Shown: positions 8,577-19,052, numbered from the stretch's first letter. The stretch: DNA of 64,000 bases from Microvirga massiliensis (GCF_001006805.1 NZ_LN811352.1:134813-198812), one strand, 5' to 3'. Notes: a model not told the origin generated them from the letters alone. Numbers and translations: made by a program.

Positions 8577-10637
8577 TTAGATGTCGAGTTGAGCATCGTC
8601 GGCGAAGGCCGCACGTTCCTGAATGAAAGCGAATCGTGCTTCGGGCTTGTTTCCCATCAGCCGGTCGACCGTATCTCCAGTCTCCTCCCTGCTTTCAGTC
8701 TCCACCACGACCTTGAGGAGTGTGCGCTTCCGCGGGTCCATTGTGGTTTCCTTCAATTGGCTCGGCAACATCTCGCCAAGCCCCTTGAATCGGGAAATCT
8801 CAACCTTGCCGTTGCCTTTGAAGACCGTCTTCAGGAGCCGCTCCTTATGTGCATCGTCGCTCGCATAGGCACTCTTCGCACCCTGTGTGAGGCGATAGAG
8901 CGGCGGTACGGCCAGGTAGAGATGCCCGGCATCGATGAGGCGCGGCATCTGTCGGTAGAAGAACGTGATGAGAAGCGACGCGATATGTGCACCGTCGACG
9001 TCGGCATCGGTCATGATGATGACCTTCTCGTAACGCAGATCGCCATCGCGGTAATGCGAGCCCGTCCCGCAACCGAGCGCTTGCGCAAGATCGGAGAGCT
9101 GCTGGTTCTGGTGGAGCTTGTCACGTCCGGCGGATGCCACGTTCAGGATCTTGCCGCGTAGCGGCAGAATAGCCTGGGTCGCGCGATCGCGTGCCTGCTT
9201 CGCCGAGCCGCCGGCCGAGTCTCCTTCGACGATGAAAAGTTCCGAACCTTTGGCGCCCGCATTGGTGCAGTCGGCGAGCTTGCCCGGCAGGCGCAGCTTC
9301 CGCGTCGCGGTCTTGCGAGCGACTTCCTTCTCCTGTCGCCGCCGCAGCCTTTCCTCGGCGCGATCGATGACCCAGTCGAGCAGTTTGTTGGCCTGCTGTG
9401 GAGATGCTGCGAGCCAGTGGTCGAAGGCGTCGCGAACGGCATTCTCGACAATTCGGCCAGCCTCGACGGTTGCCAGTTTGTCCTTGGTCTGCCCTTGGAA
9501 CTCCGGCTCCCGGACAAAGACGGACAACATCGCCGCGCAGGTCGCCATGACGTCGTCGGTGGTGACGGCCGTCATCCGCTTGGCTTGGCCGACCCGCTCG
9601 GCATGGTCACGCAAGCCGCGGAGCAGCGCGATCCGGAGCCCGTTTTCGTGCGTGCCGCCCTCGGGCGTCGGGATCGTATTGCAGTAGGAGGAGGTGAAGC
9701 CGTCGTCACCTGCAAGCCAGGCGACTGCCCATTCGAGCGAGCCATGCCCTCCCGGTCGGGAGATCTTGCCGGAGAAGACCTGCTCAGCAACGAGTTCCTT
9801 CCCATCGATGTCCCGGGCCAGATAGTCCCGCAGCCCGTTCGGAAAGCGGAAAACCGCCTCGGGCGGAACATTGTCCACGCCCTCGAGAAGGGCAGGGGCG
9901 CAGCGCCAGCGAATCTCGACGCCACCGAACAGGTACGCCTTGGAGCGCGCCATCTTGAAGATTCGGCGAGGCTGAAAGCGGACATCGATGCCGAAGATCT
10001 GTGGATCCGGCTTGAAGCGGACCCGCGTGCCCCTCCGGTTGAGAACCCGCCCAACTGTCTCGAGCTTCGTCTTCGGGAGGCCTCGCGAATAGACCTGACG
10101 ATAGAGGGTCTGCCCCCGGGCGACCTCGACTTCCAACAGTTCGGATAGGGCATTGACGACGGACACGCCGACGCCATGGAGCCCGCCCGAGGTCTCGTAT
10201 ACCTTCGAGTCGAATTTTCCACCGGCGTGCAGGGTCGTCATGATGACCTCGAGCGCCGACTTCTTGGGAAACCTCGGATGAGGGTCGACGGGAATGCCGC
10301 GGCCGTTATCGGCGACCCAAAGGAAACCGCTCTCCTCGAGTTCGACCTCGATGAAGGTCGCATGGCCTGCGACGGCCTCGTCCATCGCATTGTCGATCAC
10401 CTCGGCAAAGAGGTGATGGAGCGCTTTCTCGTCCGTTCCGCCGATATACATTCCCGGCCGCCGGCGCACCGGCTCCAGCCCTTCGAGCACCTCGATCGAG
10501 GACGCGTCGTAGCCGTTCTCGGCTGGTGTAGTGGTCGCCGGGCGGGAAGCCTTCACGGCAGCAGTCCTCGCCGTTGCAGCCGCCGCTCTGCGAACAGGCT
10601 GCCCCCCCGCGCCTCCGAAGAGATCGTCGTTACTCAT
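8577..10637 (-). CDS. parE: DNA topoisomerase IV subunit B
   Basis: 686 residues. With ParC it decatenates daughter chromosomes using ATP. The GHKL ATPase domain shows the EVIDNAMDE (79-87) and DNGRGIP (110-116) motifs, [14 protein letters not shown], and the QTK lysine in GQTKDKL. The TOPRIM region has EGDSAGGSA near 469, PLRGKILNV, and the DADVDGAH acidic pair near 544. The length and [20 protein letters not shown] context fit ParE rather than the longer GyrB. Residues 1-40 are an Ala/Thr/Arg-rich extension not needed for the fold. A -10 element and an SOS-like operator lie upstream (separate entries). Confidence 0.96.
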   Translation of the reverse strand: MSNDDLFGGAGGQPVRRAAAATARTAAVKASRPATTTPAENGYDASSIEVLEGLEPVRRRPGMYIGGTDEKALHHLFAEVIDNAMDEAVAGHATFIEVELEESGFLWVADNGRGIPVDPHPRFPKKSALEVIMTTLHAGGKFDSKVYETSGGLHGVGVSVVNALSELLEVEVARGQTLYRQVYSRGLPKTKLETVGRVLNRRGTRVRFKPDPQIFGIDVRFQPRRIFKMARSKAYLFGGVEIRWRCAPALLEGVDNVPPEAVFRFPNGLRDYLARDIDGKELVAEQVFSGKISRPGGHGSLEWAVAWLAGDDGFTSSYCNTIPTPEGGTHENGLRIALLRGLRDHAERVGQAKRMTAVTTDDVMATCAAMLSVFVREPEFQGQTKDKLATVEAGRIVENAVRDAFDHWLAASPQQANKLLDWVIDRAEERLRRRQEKEVARKTATRKLRLPGKLADCTNAGAKGSELFIVEGDSAGGSAKQARDRATQAILPLRGKILNVASAGRDKLHQNQQLSDLAQALGCGTGSHYRDGDLRYEKVIIMTDADVDGAHIASLLITFFYRQMPRLIDAGHLYLAVPPLYRLTQGAKSAYASDDAHKERLLKTVFKGNGKVEISRFKGLGEMLPSQLKETTMDPRKRTLLKVVVETESREETGDTVDRLMGNKPEARFAFIQERAAFADDAQLDI

Positions 10638-10673
10638 GAAATCTCTGGTCCGGGAATGATTCGTGATGGTCGC

Positions 10674-10679
10674 ACTATA
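10674..10679 (-). promoter_or_regulatory. Probable -10 element of parE
   Basis: The minus strand reads TATAGT here, one base from the consensus TATAAT, 37 bases before the parE ATG. The matching -35 region (about 10697-10703) is weak, which would suit a regulated promoter. Confidence 0.45.
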
Positions 10680-10701
10680 GCCGATAAGCAGGAGTTAATG
10701 A

Positions 10702-10716
10702 GAACAAAGCATAAAC
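10702..10716 (-). promoter_or_regulatory. Imperfect SOS (LexA) operator upstream of parE
   Basis: The minus strand reads GTTT-N7-GTTC, one mismatch from the alphaproteobacterial LexA operator GTTC-N7-GTTC. It sits just upstream of, and partly over, the -35 region of the parE promoter. I recall comparative studies that placed parE among LexA targets in this class, which raises the likelihood. The mismatch falls in a half-site, so binding is uncertain. Confidence 0.4.
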
Positions 10717-10793
10717 ACAATGGGTGAGCAGCCGCAGCCCAGCGGTCTCGACGCGTCGGAGTTGCCTTCCGGAACATTCAGCGTACCTTCACG

Positions 10794-11021
10794 TTGACAA
10801 GCGTAGCCTTGACCCAGGATGGGGGGATTGACGTGCCTGTGGGTTCGTACGCCGGCATCTCTCGGCAAATCCAATTGACTCGGGCCGCAAGGGTGGCGGG
10901 GGAAGCCTTCGCCTTTGCAGATCCCGATCCAGCTATCCGCGGATCGGGCCTCCCGTGGGGTCCCGTTCTCACCGGGCTGGCTGTCGCCCTGGTGGCCGCG
11001 ACAGCCTGCAGCGTCTTCTGA
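10794..11021 (+). CDS. Possible small membrane-anchored protein (75 aa), unidentified
   Basis: The topA-parE gap (10638-11026) is otherwise empty apart from the parE promoter. This frame starts with TTG, with GTG codons a little further in. It has mainly G or C at third codon positions and encodes a polar N-terminus followed by one hydrophobic segment at the very end (about 56-75). It ends five bases from the topA stop, like several other convergent pairs here. No family is recognised, and chance opening in GC-rich DNA is a real alternative. Confidence 0.35.
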   Translation: MTSVALTQDGGIDVPVGSYAGISRQIQLTRAARVAGEAFAFADPDPAIRGSGLPWGPVLTGLAVALVAATACSVF

Positions 11022-11026
11022 CGGAA

Positions 11027-13786
11027 TCAGGGCTTTCTTCGGGCCACCGAGGTCTTCACGCTGGCCTTCTTGACAGCTTTCTTGGCCGGAGCTTTCGCCG
11101 TCGCCTTCTTGGCTGCCGACTTCGTGGTTGTGGATCTCTGACCCGAGGTGGCGGCTTTTTTCTTTGCGGGAGACCTCGCCGAACTCGCCTTCGAGGCACG
11201 CGTCGCACCGCCGGCGGCTGCCTTGCGGCTCCGTCCTCCCTTACGGGCCGGCGCTGCCTCGCGGCGAGCGGCAAGGAGGGCCAACGCCTCACCGAGGCCG
11301 ATCGTCTCGGGATCAGCGCTCTTCGGAATCGTCGCGTTCGTCTTTCCGTCCGTGACATAGGGGCCATATCGCCCCGACTTCACGACGACATCGACGCCGG
11401 TTTCCGGATCAGCCCCGAGAGGGCGGCCCGGATCGGACGAGCCGCGCCTGAATCCGCCACCCGTCTCCTTCGCAACGATGAGATCGATGGCGCGGTTGCC
11501 GCCGATCTCCAGCACGTCGTCGTCAGATCCGATGGTGGCATAGACGCGGCCGTGTTGGACATAGGGACCATAGCGGCCGATCCCGACGAGGATCGGCTCG
11601 CCGGACTCCGGATGGGTTGCAACCTGGCGGGGCAGGGCGAGGAGCTTCAGGGCTCGCTCCAGATCGACTGCGCTTGGGGACATGCCGCGCGGCAGCGACG
11701 AACGCTTCGGCTTCTCACCTTCCTCGGCATCGCCGAGCTGGACGAATGGCCCGAAGCGGCCATCCCTCAAGGTCACGGGCAGGCCGGTCTCCGGATCGGT
11801 CCCGAGGACCTTCACGCCAGGAGGCGAGCCATCCTCCGACGCCCCCTCGCCATCGCCATTCGCTCCGGAGGCCGCCAGTTGGCGCGTGAACTTGCATTCC
11901 GGGTAGTTCGAGCACCCGATGAAGGCGCCGAACCGGCCAAGCTTCAGGGATAGCTGGCCCGTCCCGCAGGTCGGACAGGTGCGGGGGTTGGTCCCGTCAC
12001 CCCGGTCGGGGAAAATGTGAGGGCCCAGAAGCTCGTTCAGGGCCTCCAGCACCTCGGCGGTTCGCAGCTCTTTCGTGCCCTCGATCGCAGCCGAGAAGTC
12101 CTGCCAGAAGTCCCTCAGAACCTGCTTCCAGTCGATCTCGTGGTTGGAGATACGGTCCAGCTTCTCTTCTAGATCGGCCGTGAAGTCGTACTCGACATAG
12201 CGGCGGAAGAACGCCTCGAGAAAGGCGATGACGATGCGCCCCTTGTCCTCCGGAACAAGACGCTTGCGCTCGAGGCGAACGTAGTCCCGGTCCCGCAATA
12301 CTTGAAGCACTGCGGCGTATGTCGAGGGCCGGCCGATGCCGAGTTCCTCCATCCGCTTGACCAGACTCGCTTCCGAGTAGCGGGGAGGCGGTTCTGTGAA
12401 ATGCTGGCTCGCGACGATCCGGCGCCGGTCCAGCGGATCGTCGGCCTGCATCGGTGGAAGGCGACCTTCATCCTCGTCACCCTCGTCGTCCTTACCCTCC
12501 TGATAAAGCGCGAGGAAGCCATCGAACTTGATGACCTGTCCGGTTGCACGGAGATCCAGACGGCGAGGCCCGACCTGCGCCGTGATATCGGCGGTAGTGC
12601 GTTCCAACTCCGCTGATTCCATCTGGCTAGCGATCGTCCTCATCCAGATCAGTTCGTACAGACGGGCCTGTTCGGTATCGAGGTGCCGTGAGACCTCCTT
12701 CGGCAGGCGGCTCATGTCCGTCGGGCGAATGGCCTCGTGAGCCTCTTGGGCGTTCTTTGCTTTGGTCGAGTAGCGGCGAGGCGCTCCGGGAACGTAGCGA
12801 TCACCGAATTGCTGGCCGATGACGCGACGGGTGTCCTGGATGGCCTCCGGTGCCATGTCGACGCCGTCGGTCCGCATATATGTAATGAGTCCGACCGTTT
12901 CGCCGCCGATCGTGACGCCTTCGTAGAGCCTCTGAGCGATCCGCATTGTCTGCGCCGGAGCAAAGCCGAGCTTGCGCGAGGCCTCCTGCTGTAGGGTTGA
13001 CGTCGTGAATGGAGGATAAGGGTGGCGCTTCGCAGGCTTCGCCTCGACATTGGCCACCGTGAACGTCGCGAGTTCGAGGTCGCGCTTGAAGGCCTCTGCG
13101 GCCTCGCCGGTCCCGATATCGAGGCGCTGGATCTTCTTCCCATCGGCCCTAACGAGACGTGCGTCGAACACCCCACCGGCTTTCGTCGCTAGGGTCGCGA
13201 CGATTGACCAGTATTCCTGTGAAATGAAAGTCTCGATCTCGTATTCGCGGTCGCAGACGAGCCGCAGGGCAACGGACTGGACACGGCCCGCCGAACGGGC
13301 ACCCGGAAGCTTTCTCCACAGGACCGGCGACAGCGTGAAGCCGACGAGATAGTCGAGTGCGCGCCGCGCCATATAAGCGTCTACCAGCGCCTGATCGATG
13401 TCGCGCGGCTGCCGCATCGCGGCCTGCACCGCGTCTCTCGTAATAGCATTGAAGGTCACGCGCTCGATCGGGAGGTCCTTCAGTGCGCGGCGCTCCTTCA
13501 GGGCCTCGACGACATGCCAGGAGATCGCCTCACCTTCGCGATCCGGGTCGGTCGCCAGAATGAGCTTCTCGGCCCCTTTCACCGCTTTCGCGATCTCGGC
13601 AACCCGCTTGGCCCCCCGGTCCTCCACGGACCAGATCATGTGGAAATCCGCCTGCGGGTCGACCGAACCATCCTTGGCCGGCAGGTCGCGGACGTGGCCG
13701 AAGGAGGCCAGAACCTCATAGCCTTGTCCAAGATACTTGTTGATCGTCTTGGCCTTGGCAGGCGACTCGACGACGACGACCTTCAT
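11027..13786 (-). CDS. topA: DNA topoisomerase I
   Basis: 919 residues. It relaxes negative supercoils by cutting one strand through a tyrosine. It starts at the TOPRIM domain (VVVESPAKAKTINKYLG, then ATDPDREGEAISWH). The active tyrosine is Tyr303 in ITYMRTDG. A four-Cys zinc finger (CPTCG...GCSNYPECK) follows near 610, then several TopoI C-terminal repeat segments (GRFGPFVQLG, GRYGPYVQHG, GRYGPYVTDG). The last 70 residues are a Lys/Ala/Ser-rich tail resembling histone H1 tails and probably bind DNA non-specifically. The gene is divergent from pyrB and upstream of parE on the same strand. Confidence 0.97.
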   Translation of the reverse strand: MKVVVVESPAKAKTINKYLGQGYEVLASFGHVRDLPAKDGSVDPQADFHMIWSVEDRGAKRVAEIAKAVKGAEKLILATDPDREGEAISWHVVEALKERRALKDLPIERVTFNAITRDAVQAAMRQPRDIDQALVDAYMARRALDYLVGFTLSPVLWRKLPGARSAGRVQSVALRLVCDREYEIETFISQEYWSIVATLATKAGGVFDARLVRADGKKIQRLDIGTGEAAEAFKRDLELATFTVANVEAKPAKRHPYPPFTTSTLQQEASRKLGFAPAQTMRIAQRLYEGVTIGGETVGLITYMRTDGVDMAPEAIQDTRRVIGQQFGDRYVPGAPRRYSTKAKNAQEAHEAIRPTDMSRLPKEVSRHLDTEQARLYELIWMRTIASQMESAELERTTADITAQVGPRRLDLRATGQVIKFDGFLALYQEGKDDEGDEDEGRLPPMQADDPLDRRRIVASQHFTEPPPRYSEASLVKRMEELGIGRPSTYAAVLQVLRDRDYVRLERKRLVPEDKGRIVIAFLEAFFRRYVEYDFTADLEEKLDRISNHEIDWKQVLRDFWQDFSAAIEGTKELRTAEVLEALNELLGPHIFPDRGDGTNPRTCPTCGTGQLSLKLGRFGAFIGCSNYPECKFTRQLAASGANGDGEGASEDGSPPGVKVLGTDPETGLPVTLRDGRFGPFVQLGDAEEGEKPKRSSLPRGMSPSAVDLERALKLLALPRQVATHPESGEPILVGIGRYGPYVQHGRVYATIGSDDDVLEIGGNRAIDLIVAKETGGGFRRGSSDPGRPLGADPETGVDVVVKSGRYGPYVTDGKTNATIPKSADPETIGLGEALALLAARREAAPARKGGRSRKAAAGGATRASKASSARSPAKKKAATSGQRSTTTKSAAKKATAKAPAKKAVKKASVKTSVARRKP

Positions 13787-13978
13787 GCCTGAATGCCTTG
13801 AAGCTGGGTGAATACGGGAGGGTGGTCTCGAGCTGCAGACTCGGCAGGGGACCGGGGCTTAACTGGTGTGGAATTCTGGCCATGTCAAATCCCCGGCCAT
13901 CTTCGGGGCGGATCGGAAACCTTCGGAGCCGGCGGGAAAGGCTTGATTTTCGAATCCAAAGCCGTAGGGCAATGTCCC

Positions 13979-14917
13979 ATGGCCGAGCTCGTCTTTCCGC
14001 ACCGTCATCTCCTCGGGATCGAAGGGCTTACCCCTCATGATATCGAGGTGCTCCTCGAACTCGCGGAAGAGCAGGTGAGTGTCAGCCGGCAGGTCGAGAA
14101 GAAGAAGTCGACCCTCCGGGGCCGCACGCAGATCAATCTCTTTTTCGAACCCTCGACACGCACGCAATCCTCCTTCGAGCTGGCCGGAAAGCGGCTCGGC
14201 GCCGACGTCATGAACATGTCGGTCAGCGCTTCCTCGGTGAAGAAGGGGGAGACGCTGATCGACACCGCAGCGACCCTCAATGCGATGCGGCCGGACATCA
14301 TCATCGTCCGCCACCATGCGGCGGGCGCCGTCCATCTCCTCGCTCAGAAGGTCGATTGTTCGGTCGTCAATGCCGGAGACGGTGCGCACGAGCATCCGAC
14401 CCAGGCCCTGCTCGACGCCCTCACGATCCGTCGGAACAAGGGCACGATCCAGGGGCTGACGGTCGCGATCTGCGGAGACATCCAGCATTCGCGTGTCGCA
14501 CGGTCGAACCTCATCCTCCTCAGCGCCCTTGGGGCTCGCGTGCGGCTGGTCGCTCCCTCGACGCTCCTGCCTTCAGGGATCGAGCACTTCAAGGTCGAAG
14601 TGCACACGGCCATGAAGAGTGGACTCGAAGGCGCGGACATTGTGATGATGCTTCGGCTCCAGCGGGAGCGGATGAATGGATCGTTCATTCCATCCGTACG
14701 GGAGTATTTCCGGTATTTCGGCCTCGATCAGGAGAAATTGTCCTACGCGAAGCCTGATGTCCTCGTGATGCATCCGGGGCCGATGAATCGAGGGGTCGAA
14801 ATATCGACCCACGTCGCGGACGGCCCCCAGTCGCTCATCCGCGAGCAGGTCGAGATGGGAGTCGCGGTCCGGATGGCGGTGCTCGAGGCCCTCGCCAGCC
14901 ACCTGCCGAACCGATAG
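13979..14917 (+). CDS. pyrB: Aspartate carbamoyltransferase catalytic subunit
   Basis: 312 residues. It makes N-carbamoylaspartate in pyrimidine synthesis. The carbamoyl-phosphate motif FFEPSTRT is at 56-62 and HPTQALLD at 139-146; an MHPGPMNRG motif appears near the end. The frame is open back to 13808, but family similarity begins at [14 protein letters not shown], so the ATG at 13979 is chosen. No pyrI regulatory subunit follows. Instead a dihydroorotase-like gene lies 107 bases downstream, the arrangement of ATCases that assemble with a DHOase-like partner. Confidence 0.96.
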   Translation: MAELVFPHRHLLGIEGLTPHDIEVLLELAEEQVSVSRQVEKKKSTLRGRTQINLFFEPSTRTQSSFELAGKRLGADVMNMSVSASSVKKGETLIDTAATLNAMRPDIIIVRHHAAGAVHLLAQKVDCSVVNAGDGAHEHPTQALLDALTIRRNKGTIQGLTVAICGDIQHSRVARSNLILLSALGARVRLVAPSTLLPSGIEHFKVEVHTAMKSGLEGADIVMMLRLQRERMNGSFIPSVREYFRYFGLDQEKLSYAKPDVLVMHPGPMNRGVEISTHVADGPQSLIREQVEMGVAVRMAVLEALASHLPNR

Positions 14918-15024
14918 ATGTACGTTTTCATGCGCAGGGGAGCCGGTCCCCGGTCCCGGTCGAGCGAGCACCGGGCCGAGCGGCGGCGCTCGCCTGGAGC
15001 ATCAGGGAGGCCAGGCGACCCACA

Positions 15025-16335
15025 ATGACCGACAGCAGGCCCCTACTGCTAAAAAATGCTCGTCTCATCGATCCGGCCACCGGGCGCGACGAACCCGGCA
15101 GCCTGCTTGTCGGCAACGGGCAGATTCTCGATCTCGGACCGGGGCTCGCGGGGCCCGAGGGCACGGAGGTGATCGACTGCCAGGGCGAGGTCCTGGCGCC
15201 CGGGCTCGTCGACATGCAAGCCTTCACCGGTGAACCGGGAGCCGAACATCGCGAGTCCCTGCGTACCGCTGCCGAGGCGGCAGCGCATGGCGGCGTGACC
15301 ACGATCGTGGCCATGCCGGACACGAATCCGCCCCTCGACGATCCGGCGATGATTGATTTCGTGAGGCGGCGCGCGCGCGATACGGCGGTCGTCCACGTCC
15401 AGCCGGCTGCCGCCCTCACCAAAGGCTTGGCGGGCCGTGAGATGACCGAAATCGGCCTCCTTCACGAGGCTGGCGCGATCGCATTTACGGATGGCGCGCG
15501 ATCCGTGACCAATGCGCAGGTCATGCGGCGCGCGCTCACCTATGCGCGGGATTTCGACGCGCTCGTCATCCATCACCTGGAGGATCCCGATCTCGTCGGA
15601 GAAGGCGTGATGAATGAAGGCGAGCTCGCAGCCCGCCTCGGTCTCCCTGGCATTCCGCGCGAGGCCGAGACCGTGATGCTCGAGCGCGATCTGCGTCTCG
15701 TCCGCCTTACTGGCGGCCGCTACCACGCCGCCGCGATCTCGTGCGCCGACTCGGTCGAGATCATCCGCCGGGCTCGGGAGGCAGGAGCAGTAATCACCTG
15801 CGGAGTCTCCATCAACAATCTTACGCTCAACGAGAACGATATCGGCGACTACCGGACGTTCTTCAAGCTCGCGCCGCCGCTGCGCCACGAGGATGATCGT
15901 CAGGCGGTCATCGAGGCTCTCGCCGAGGGGATTATCGACGTGATCGTGTCGGATCACGATCCGCAGGACGTCGAGACGAAGCGGCTGCCGTTTGCTGAAG
16001 CAGCCAACGGCGCCGTGGGCCTCGAGACGCTCCTCTCGGCAGCGCTCCGTCTCGTCCACGACGGTCGCATGACACTGCCCGGTCTGCTCCGGGCTCTTTC
16101 GACTCGACCCGCCGAAATCCTCGGTCTGCCGTGCGGTCGCCTTGCTCCCGGCGCTCCGGCCGACCTCTTCACCTTTGCGCCGGACACGCCCTACGTGCTC
16201 GACAGGCAGGACTTGCGGTCCCGCAGCAAGAACACCCCGTTCGACGAAGCTCGGTTGGAAGGGCAGGTGAGCCTGACCATCGTCGCGGGCCGGATCGTCT
16301 TCGATGCGTTCGGACGGGGGCCGGATCATGCCTGA
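15025..16335 (+). CDS. pyrC: Dihydroorotase-like protein lacking metal ligands, probable ATCase partner
   Basis: 436 residues of the amidohydrolase fold, class I dihydroorotase type ([24 protein letters not shown], a final RSKNTPF segment). The metal-binding motif DxHxHxREPG is replaced by [10 protein letters not shown] at 63-72: both His ligands are Gln65 and Phe67, and the substrate Arg is Gly69. In Pseudomonas a similar inactive paralogue is needed to assemble aspartate carbamoyltransferase, and the place next to pyrB supports the same role. If so, the catalytic dihydroorotase is elsewhere in the genome. plsY overlaps its end by eight bases. The symbol follows common annotation and should not be read as proof of activity. 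Confidence 0.88.
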   Translation: MTDSRPLLLKNARLIDPATGRDEPGSLLVGNGQILDLGPGLAGPEGTEVIDCQGEVLAPGLVDMQAFTGEPGAEHRESLRTAAEAAAHGGVTTIVAMPDTNPPLDDPAMIDFVRRRARDTAVVHVQPAAALTKGLAGREMTEIGLLHEAGAIAFTDGARSVTNAQVMRRALTYARDFDALVIHHLEDPDLVGEGVMNEGELAARLGLPGIPREAETVMLERDLRLVRLTGGRYHAAAISCADSVEIIRRAREAGAVITCGVSINNLTLNENDIGDYRTFFKLAPPLRHEDDRQAVIEALAEGIIDVIVSDHDPQDVETKRLPFAEAANGAVGLETLLSAALRLVHDGRMTLPGLLRALSTRPAEILGLPCGRLAPGAPADLFTFAPDTPYVLDRQDLRSRSKNTPFDEARLEGQVSLTIVAGRIVFDAFGRGPDHA

Positions 16336-16942
16336 GGCGATGAACTGGGTGCTTGCTTGGCCCTACTTTCTCGCCGCTCTCCTGATCGGCTATCTGCTCG
16401 GCTCGATTCCCTTTGGAGTGCTCTTCACGCGTCTTGCCGGGCTGGGCGATATCCGCAGGATCGGTTCCGGCAACATCGGCGCGACGAACGTGCTGCGGAC
16501 CGGCCGAAAGGGCTTGGCAGCGGCCACGCTTCTCGGCGACGGACTCAAGGGAACGGCAGCAGTCCTGCTGGGCGCCATGTGGGGGCCGAACACCGCGCTC
16601 CTGGCCGCGCTGGGTGCTTTTCTCGGCCACCTGTTCCCGATCTGGCTCGGATTCCGTGGTGGCAAGGGTGTTGCTACCTTCATCGGGTGCCTGATCGGGC
16701 TGAAGCCGGCCGCGGCGCTCGCATTCGCACTGGTCTGGATCGTTGTTGCCGCGGTGACCCGCTACTCATCGCTATCTGCCCTCATTGCGTCGCTGCTGAC
16801 GTCACCAGTCCTCTGGGCTTTCGGCGAACGCCAGATGGCCGAGATGTCCGTCGTCCTCACGCTCCTGCTGTGGTGGAAGCATCGACAGAACATCAAGCGC
16901 CTGCTGTCCGGCAGTGAAGGCAAGATCGGGCAAAAACAATGA
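16328..16942 (+). CDS. plsY: Glycerol-3-phosphate acyltransferase PlsY (acyl-phosphate dependent)
   Basis: 204 residues, an integral inner-membrane enzyme that acylates glycerol-3-phosphate from acyl-phosphate, the first step of phospholipid synthesis. It shows the family motifs [24 protein letters not shown] and [11 protein letters not shown], with about five hydrophobic segments. The ATG at 16328 overlaps the end of pyrC (stop at 16335); the frame is open a little further upstream, but the PlsY N-terminus fits this start. It overlaps dprA by four bases (ATGA). Confidence 0.95.
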   Translation: MPEAMNWVLAWPYFLAALLIGYLLGSIPFGVLFTRLAGLGDIRRIGSGNIGATNVLRTGRKGLAAATLLGDGLKGTAAVLLGAMWGPNTALLAALGAFLGHLFPIWLGFRGGKGVATFIGCLIGLKPAAALAFALVWIVVAAVTRYSSLSALIASLLTSPVLWAFGERQMAEMSVVLTLLLWWKHRQNIKRLLSGSEGKIGQKQ

Positions 16943-18114
16943 CAGCCACTGTGCTGAGCGACGCTGAACGGCTTGACTGGCTGCGCCTTATCCGCTCCGA
17001 TCACGTCGGTCCACGTACGTTTCGCTTGCTCGTGACGCGGTTTGGGAGTGCTACTGCAGCTCTCGACGCCTTACCCGACCTCGCGCGACGCAACGGACGC
17101 GCGGTCCGGATTCCCTCCCGGGTCTCCATCGAAGCAGAAATGGCAGCCGGTGCACGTGCCGGAATTCGCTATGTCGCGCTCGGCGAGCCGCTTTACCCCA
17201 AGCCGCTGCAAGCCATCGACACGGCTCCGCCCGTCCTCGCGGTGCGCGGCGACCTTGCCATTTTGCAGCGTCCAGCCGTCGCCATCGTCGGGTCCCGGAA
17301 TGCTTCGGCTACCGGGCTCGCCATGACGGAGCGCCTCGCACGCGGGCTCGGAGAAGCCGGTCTGGTGGTTGTTTCAGGCCTCGCGCGAGGCATCGACACG
17401 CGTGCGCACCGGGCCTCTCTGGGCAGCGGGACGATCGCGGTCCTCGCTGGCGGCCACGATCGGATCTATCCGGCGGAAAACAAATCGCTTGCCGAAGCAA
17501 TCCTCGATGCAGGAGGCGCCCTGGTCTCGGAAATGCCGCTAGGCTGTGAACCCCGCGCCAAGGACTTTCCGCGCCGCAACCGTATCGTTTCCGGCCTTTC
17601 CTATGGCACGATCGTCGTCGAAGCAGCACGGCATTCCGGGTCTCTCATCACGGCCCGGCTTGCCCTGGAGCAGGGAAGGGAGGTCTTCGCGATCCCTGGC
17701 TCTCCCCTCGATCCTCGTGCCGAGGGCACGAACGACCTGATCCGAGAGGGGGCGACGCTCCGTGCGTCGGCGGATCACGTCACGGCTGCGTTGAAGCCTC
17801 TCATCGCCAACGGATTGGCGGTGCAGGATCCATTGCTCGCTCGGGATCGGCATGCGGAAGAGCCGCAGGCCAGCTTCGTCTGGGACGGAGACAGTCCGGA
17901 GGCGCCGGATGAGGAGGGGCCTGCCCCCATCGAAGTCGTCACGGCCGACCCTGTCGAGTCGCTGCTGGGGGCTGCTCCTGTCAGTATCGATGAACTCGTT
18001 CGCCTGTCGGGACTGCCCATCCGCGTGGTGCAGACGACACTGCTCGAGCTCGAATTGCGGGGGCGTCTCGAGCGGCATGGCGGGAACTCGGTTTCCCTGG
18101 TCCCCGAGCGGTAG
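16939..18114 (+). CDS. dprA: DNA processing protein DprA
   Basis: 391 residues. DprA binds incoming single-stranded DNA and loads RecA during transformation; in many non-competent bacteria the gene is kept with unclear use. Residues 1-70 hold the N-terminal helical domain. The Rossmann-like core follows ([12 protein letters not shown] near 114, [40 protein letters not shown]). The last 60 residues form a winged helix ([13 protein letters not shown]...[12 protein letters not shown]). It is coupled to plsY by an ATGA overlap and ends eight bases from the convergent AEC permease gene. Confidence 0.95.
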   Translation: MTATVLSDAERLDWLRLIRSDHVGPRTFRLLVTRFGSATAALDALPDLARRNGRAVRIPSRVSIEAEMAAGARAGIRYVALGEPLYPKPLQAIDTAPPVLAVRGDLAILQRPAVAIVGSRNASATGLAMTERLARGLGEAGLVVVSGLARGIDTRAHRASLGSGTIAVLAGGHDRIYPAENKSLAEAILDAGGALVSEMPLGCEPRAKDFPRRNRIVSGLSYGTIVVEAARHSGSLITARLALEQGREVFAIPGSPLDPRAEGTNDLIREGATLRASADHVTAALKPLIANGLAVQDPLLARDRHAEEPQASFVWDGDSPEAPDEEGPAPIEVVTADPVESLLGAAPVSIDELVRLSGLPIRVVQTTLLELELRGRLERHGGNSVSLVPER

Positions 18115-18122
18115 CGGCGACA

Positions 18123-19052
18123 TCAAAGTGCGAGCAGAGCCAGCATGACCGGCATCGTGATGATGGCCGCGAGCGTCTGCTGTGTCAGGATCTCGGCCAT
18201 CAGCGGCGCATCCCCGCCGAGCTGACGCGATAGCAGATACGCGGCGCTGGCTGTCGGAACCGACGCGGCGATCACGACCACCATGAAGTCCTGGCCGGAG
18301 ATGCCGAACAGAGCTGCCAGTCCGGCTGCGAAAGTCGGCATCACCAGGAGCTTCAACGCAAGCGCCAAGAGGTGCACCTTTCGCGGCCGGGCCAGGCTGC
18401 GGACGTCGAGACCGGCACCGACGACGATGAGGCCGGCGGCGAGCGCAGGTCGGCCGAGGATCTCTGCAGTCTGAAGCAAGGGTTCCGGAATGAATCCCGC
18501 CATTGGGTTCAGGACGATTCCGACCGCGCAGGACCAGATGAACGGGTTCGTCGCAAAGGTTCGTAGAATCTGTGATGTCGATTGGGTCGGGCCGCCGGCG
18601 AAACGGACGAACACGAAAAGGGCGAGCACATTCAGCAGGGGGACCATCGCGGCGATCGCCACCGCGGTCAGGGTGACCCCGCGCTGGCCGAACAGCGATC
18701 CTGCGAGCGCGATGGCTACGAACGTGTTCCATCGCGTGGCTCCCTGGAACAGCGACGTGAAGCTGGGCCCGGTGAGCCCCATCCACTCCGAAAGGAGAGG
18801 TCTCATCGCAATGAGCAGGCCTGCCATCGCGATCACCGAGCCGAAGAGCGCGCCACCAACGCCCGCCACGGGTACCGATCCGAGATCCGCGCGCACGAGC
18901 GTGTTGATCACCAGAGCAGGAAAGAACATCACGTACGTGACCCGCTCGAGACCTACCCAGTGGTGGTCCTGAACGAAGTGCGTCACCCGTGCGGTCCAGC
19001 CCAATATGACGAGGAGGAATACCGGGACGAGGCTGGCAAAGACCGGGAGCAT
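18123..19052 (-). CDS. AEC family permease (auxin efflux carrier type)
   Basis: 309 residues, almost entirely hydrophobic, with about ten membrane segments in two halves as in the AEC/bile-acid:sodium fold. Typical pieces are the start LPVFASLVPVFLLVILGW, the MFFPALVINTL segment, and the second-half GLIVVGAGLDVRSL. Bacterial members export or import organic acids, but the substrate cannot be read here. About 140 bases separate its start from ruvX, which reads in the same direction. Confidence 0.87.
   Translation of the reverse strand: MLPVFASLVPVFLLVILGWTARVTHFVQDHHWVGLERVTYVMFFPALVINTLVRADLGSVPVAGVGGALFGSVIAMAGLLIAMRPLLSEWMGLTGPSFTSLFQGATRWNTFVAIALAGSLFGQRGVTLTAVAIAAMVPLLNVLALFVFVRFAGGPTQSTSQILRTFATNPFIWSCAVGIVLNPMAGFIPEPLLQTAEILGRPALAAGLIVVGAGLDVRSLARPRKVHLLALALKLLVMPTFAAGLAALFGISGQDFMVVVIAASVPTASAAYLLSRQLGGDAPLMAEILTQQTLAAIITMPVMLALLAL

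Noticed and set aside
15025..15240. Missing metal ligands in the pyrC-like gene as a sequencing error
   Set aside because: The frame is continuous and several neighbouring residues differ together; alphaproteobacterial pyrB-linked copies I remember share this change.
15049..16329. 426-codon minus-strand frame opposite the pyrC-like gene
   Set aside because: It mirrors the dihydroorotase frame almost end to end and reads as non-protein-like Arg/Asp/Gly composition; it is a shadow.
17539..18786. 415-codon minus-strand frame across dprA and the AEC permease gene
   Set aside because: Both overlapped genes have strong family motifs, and the frame crosses their convergent ends without any domain of its own.
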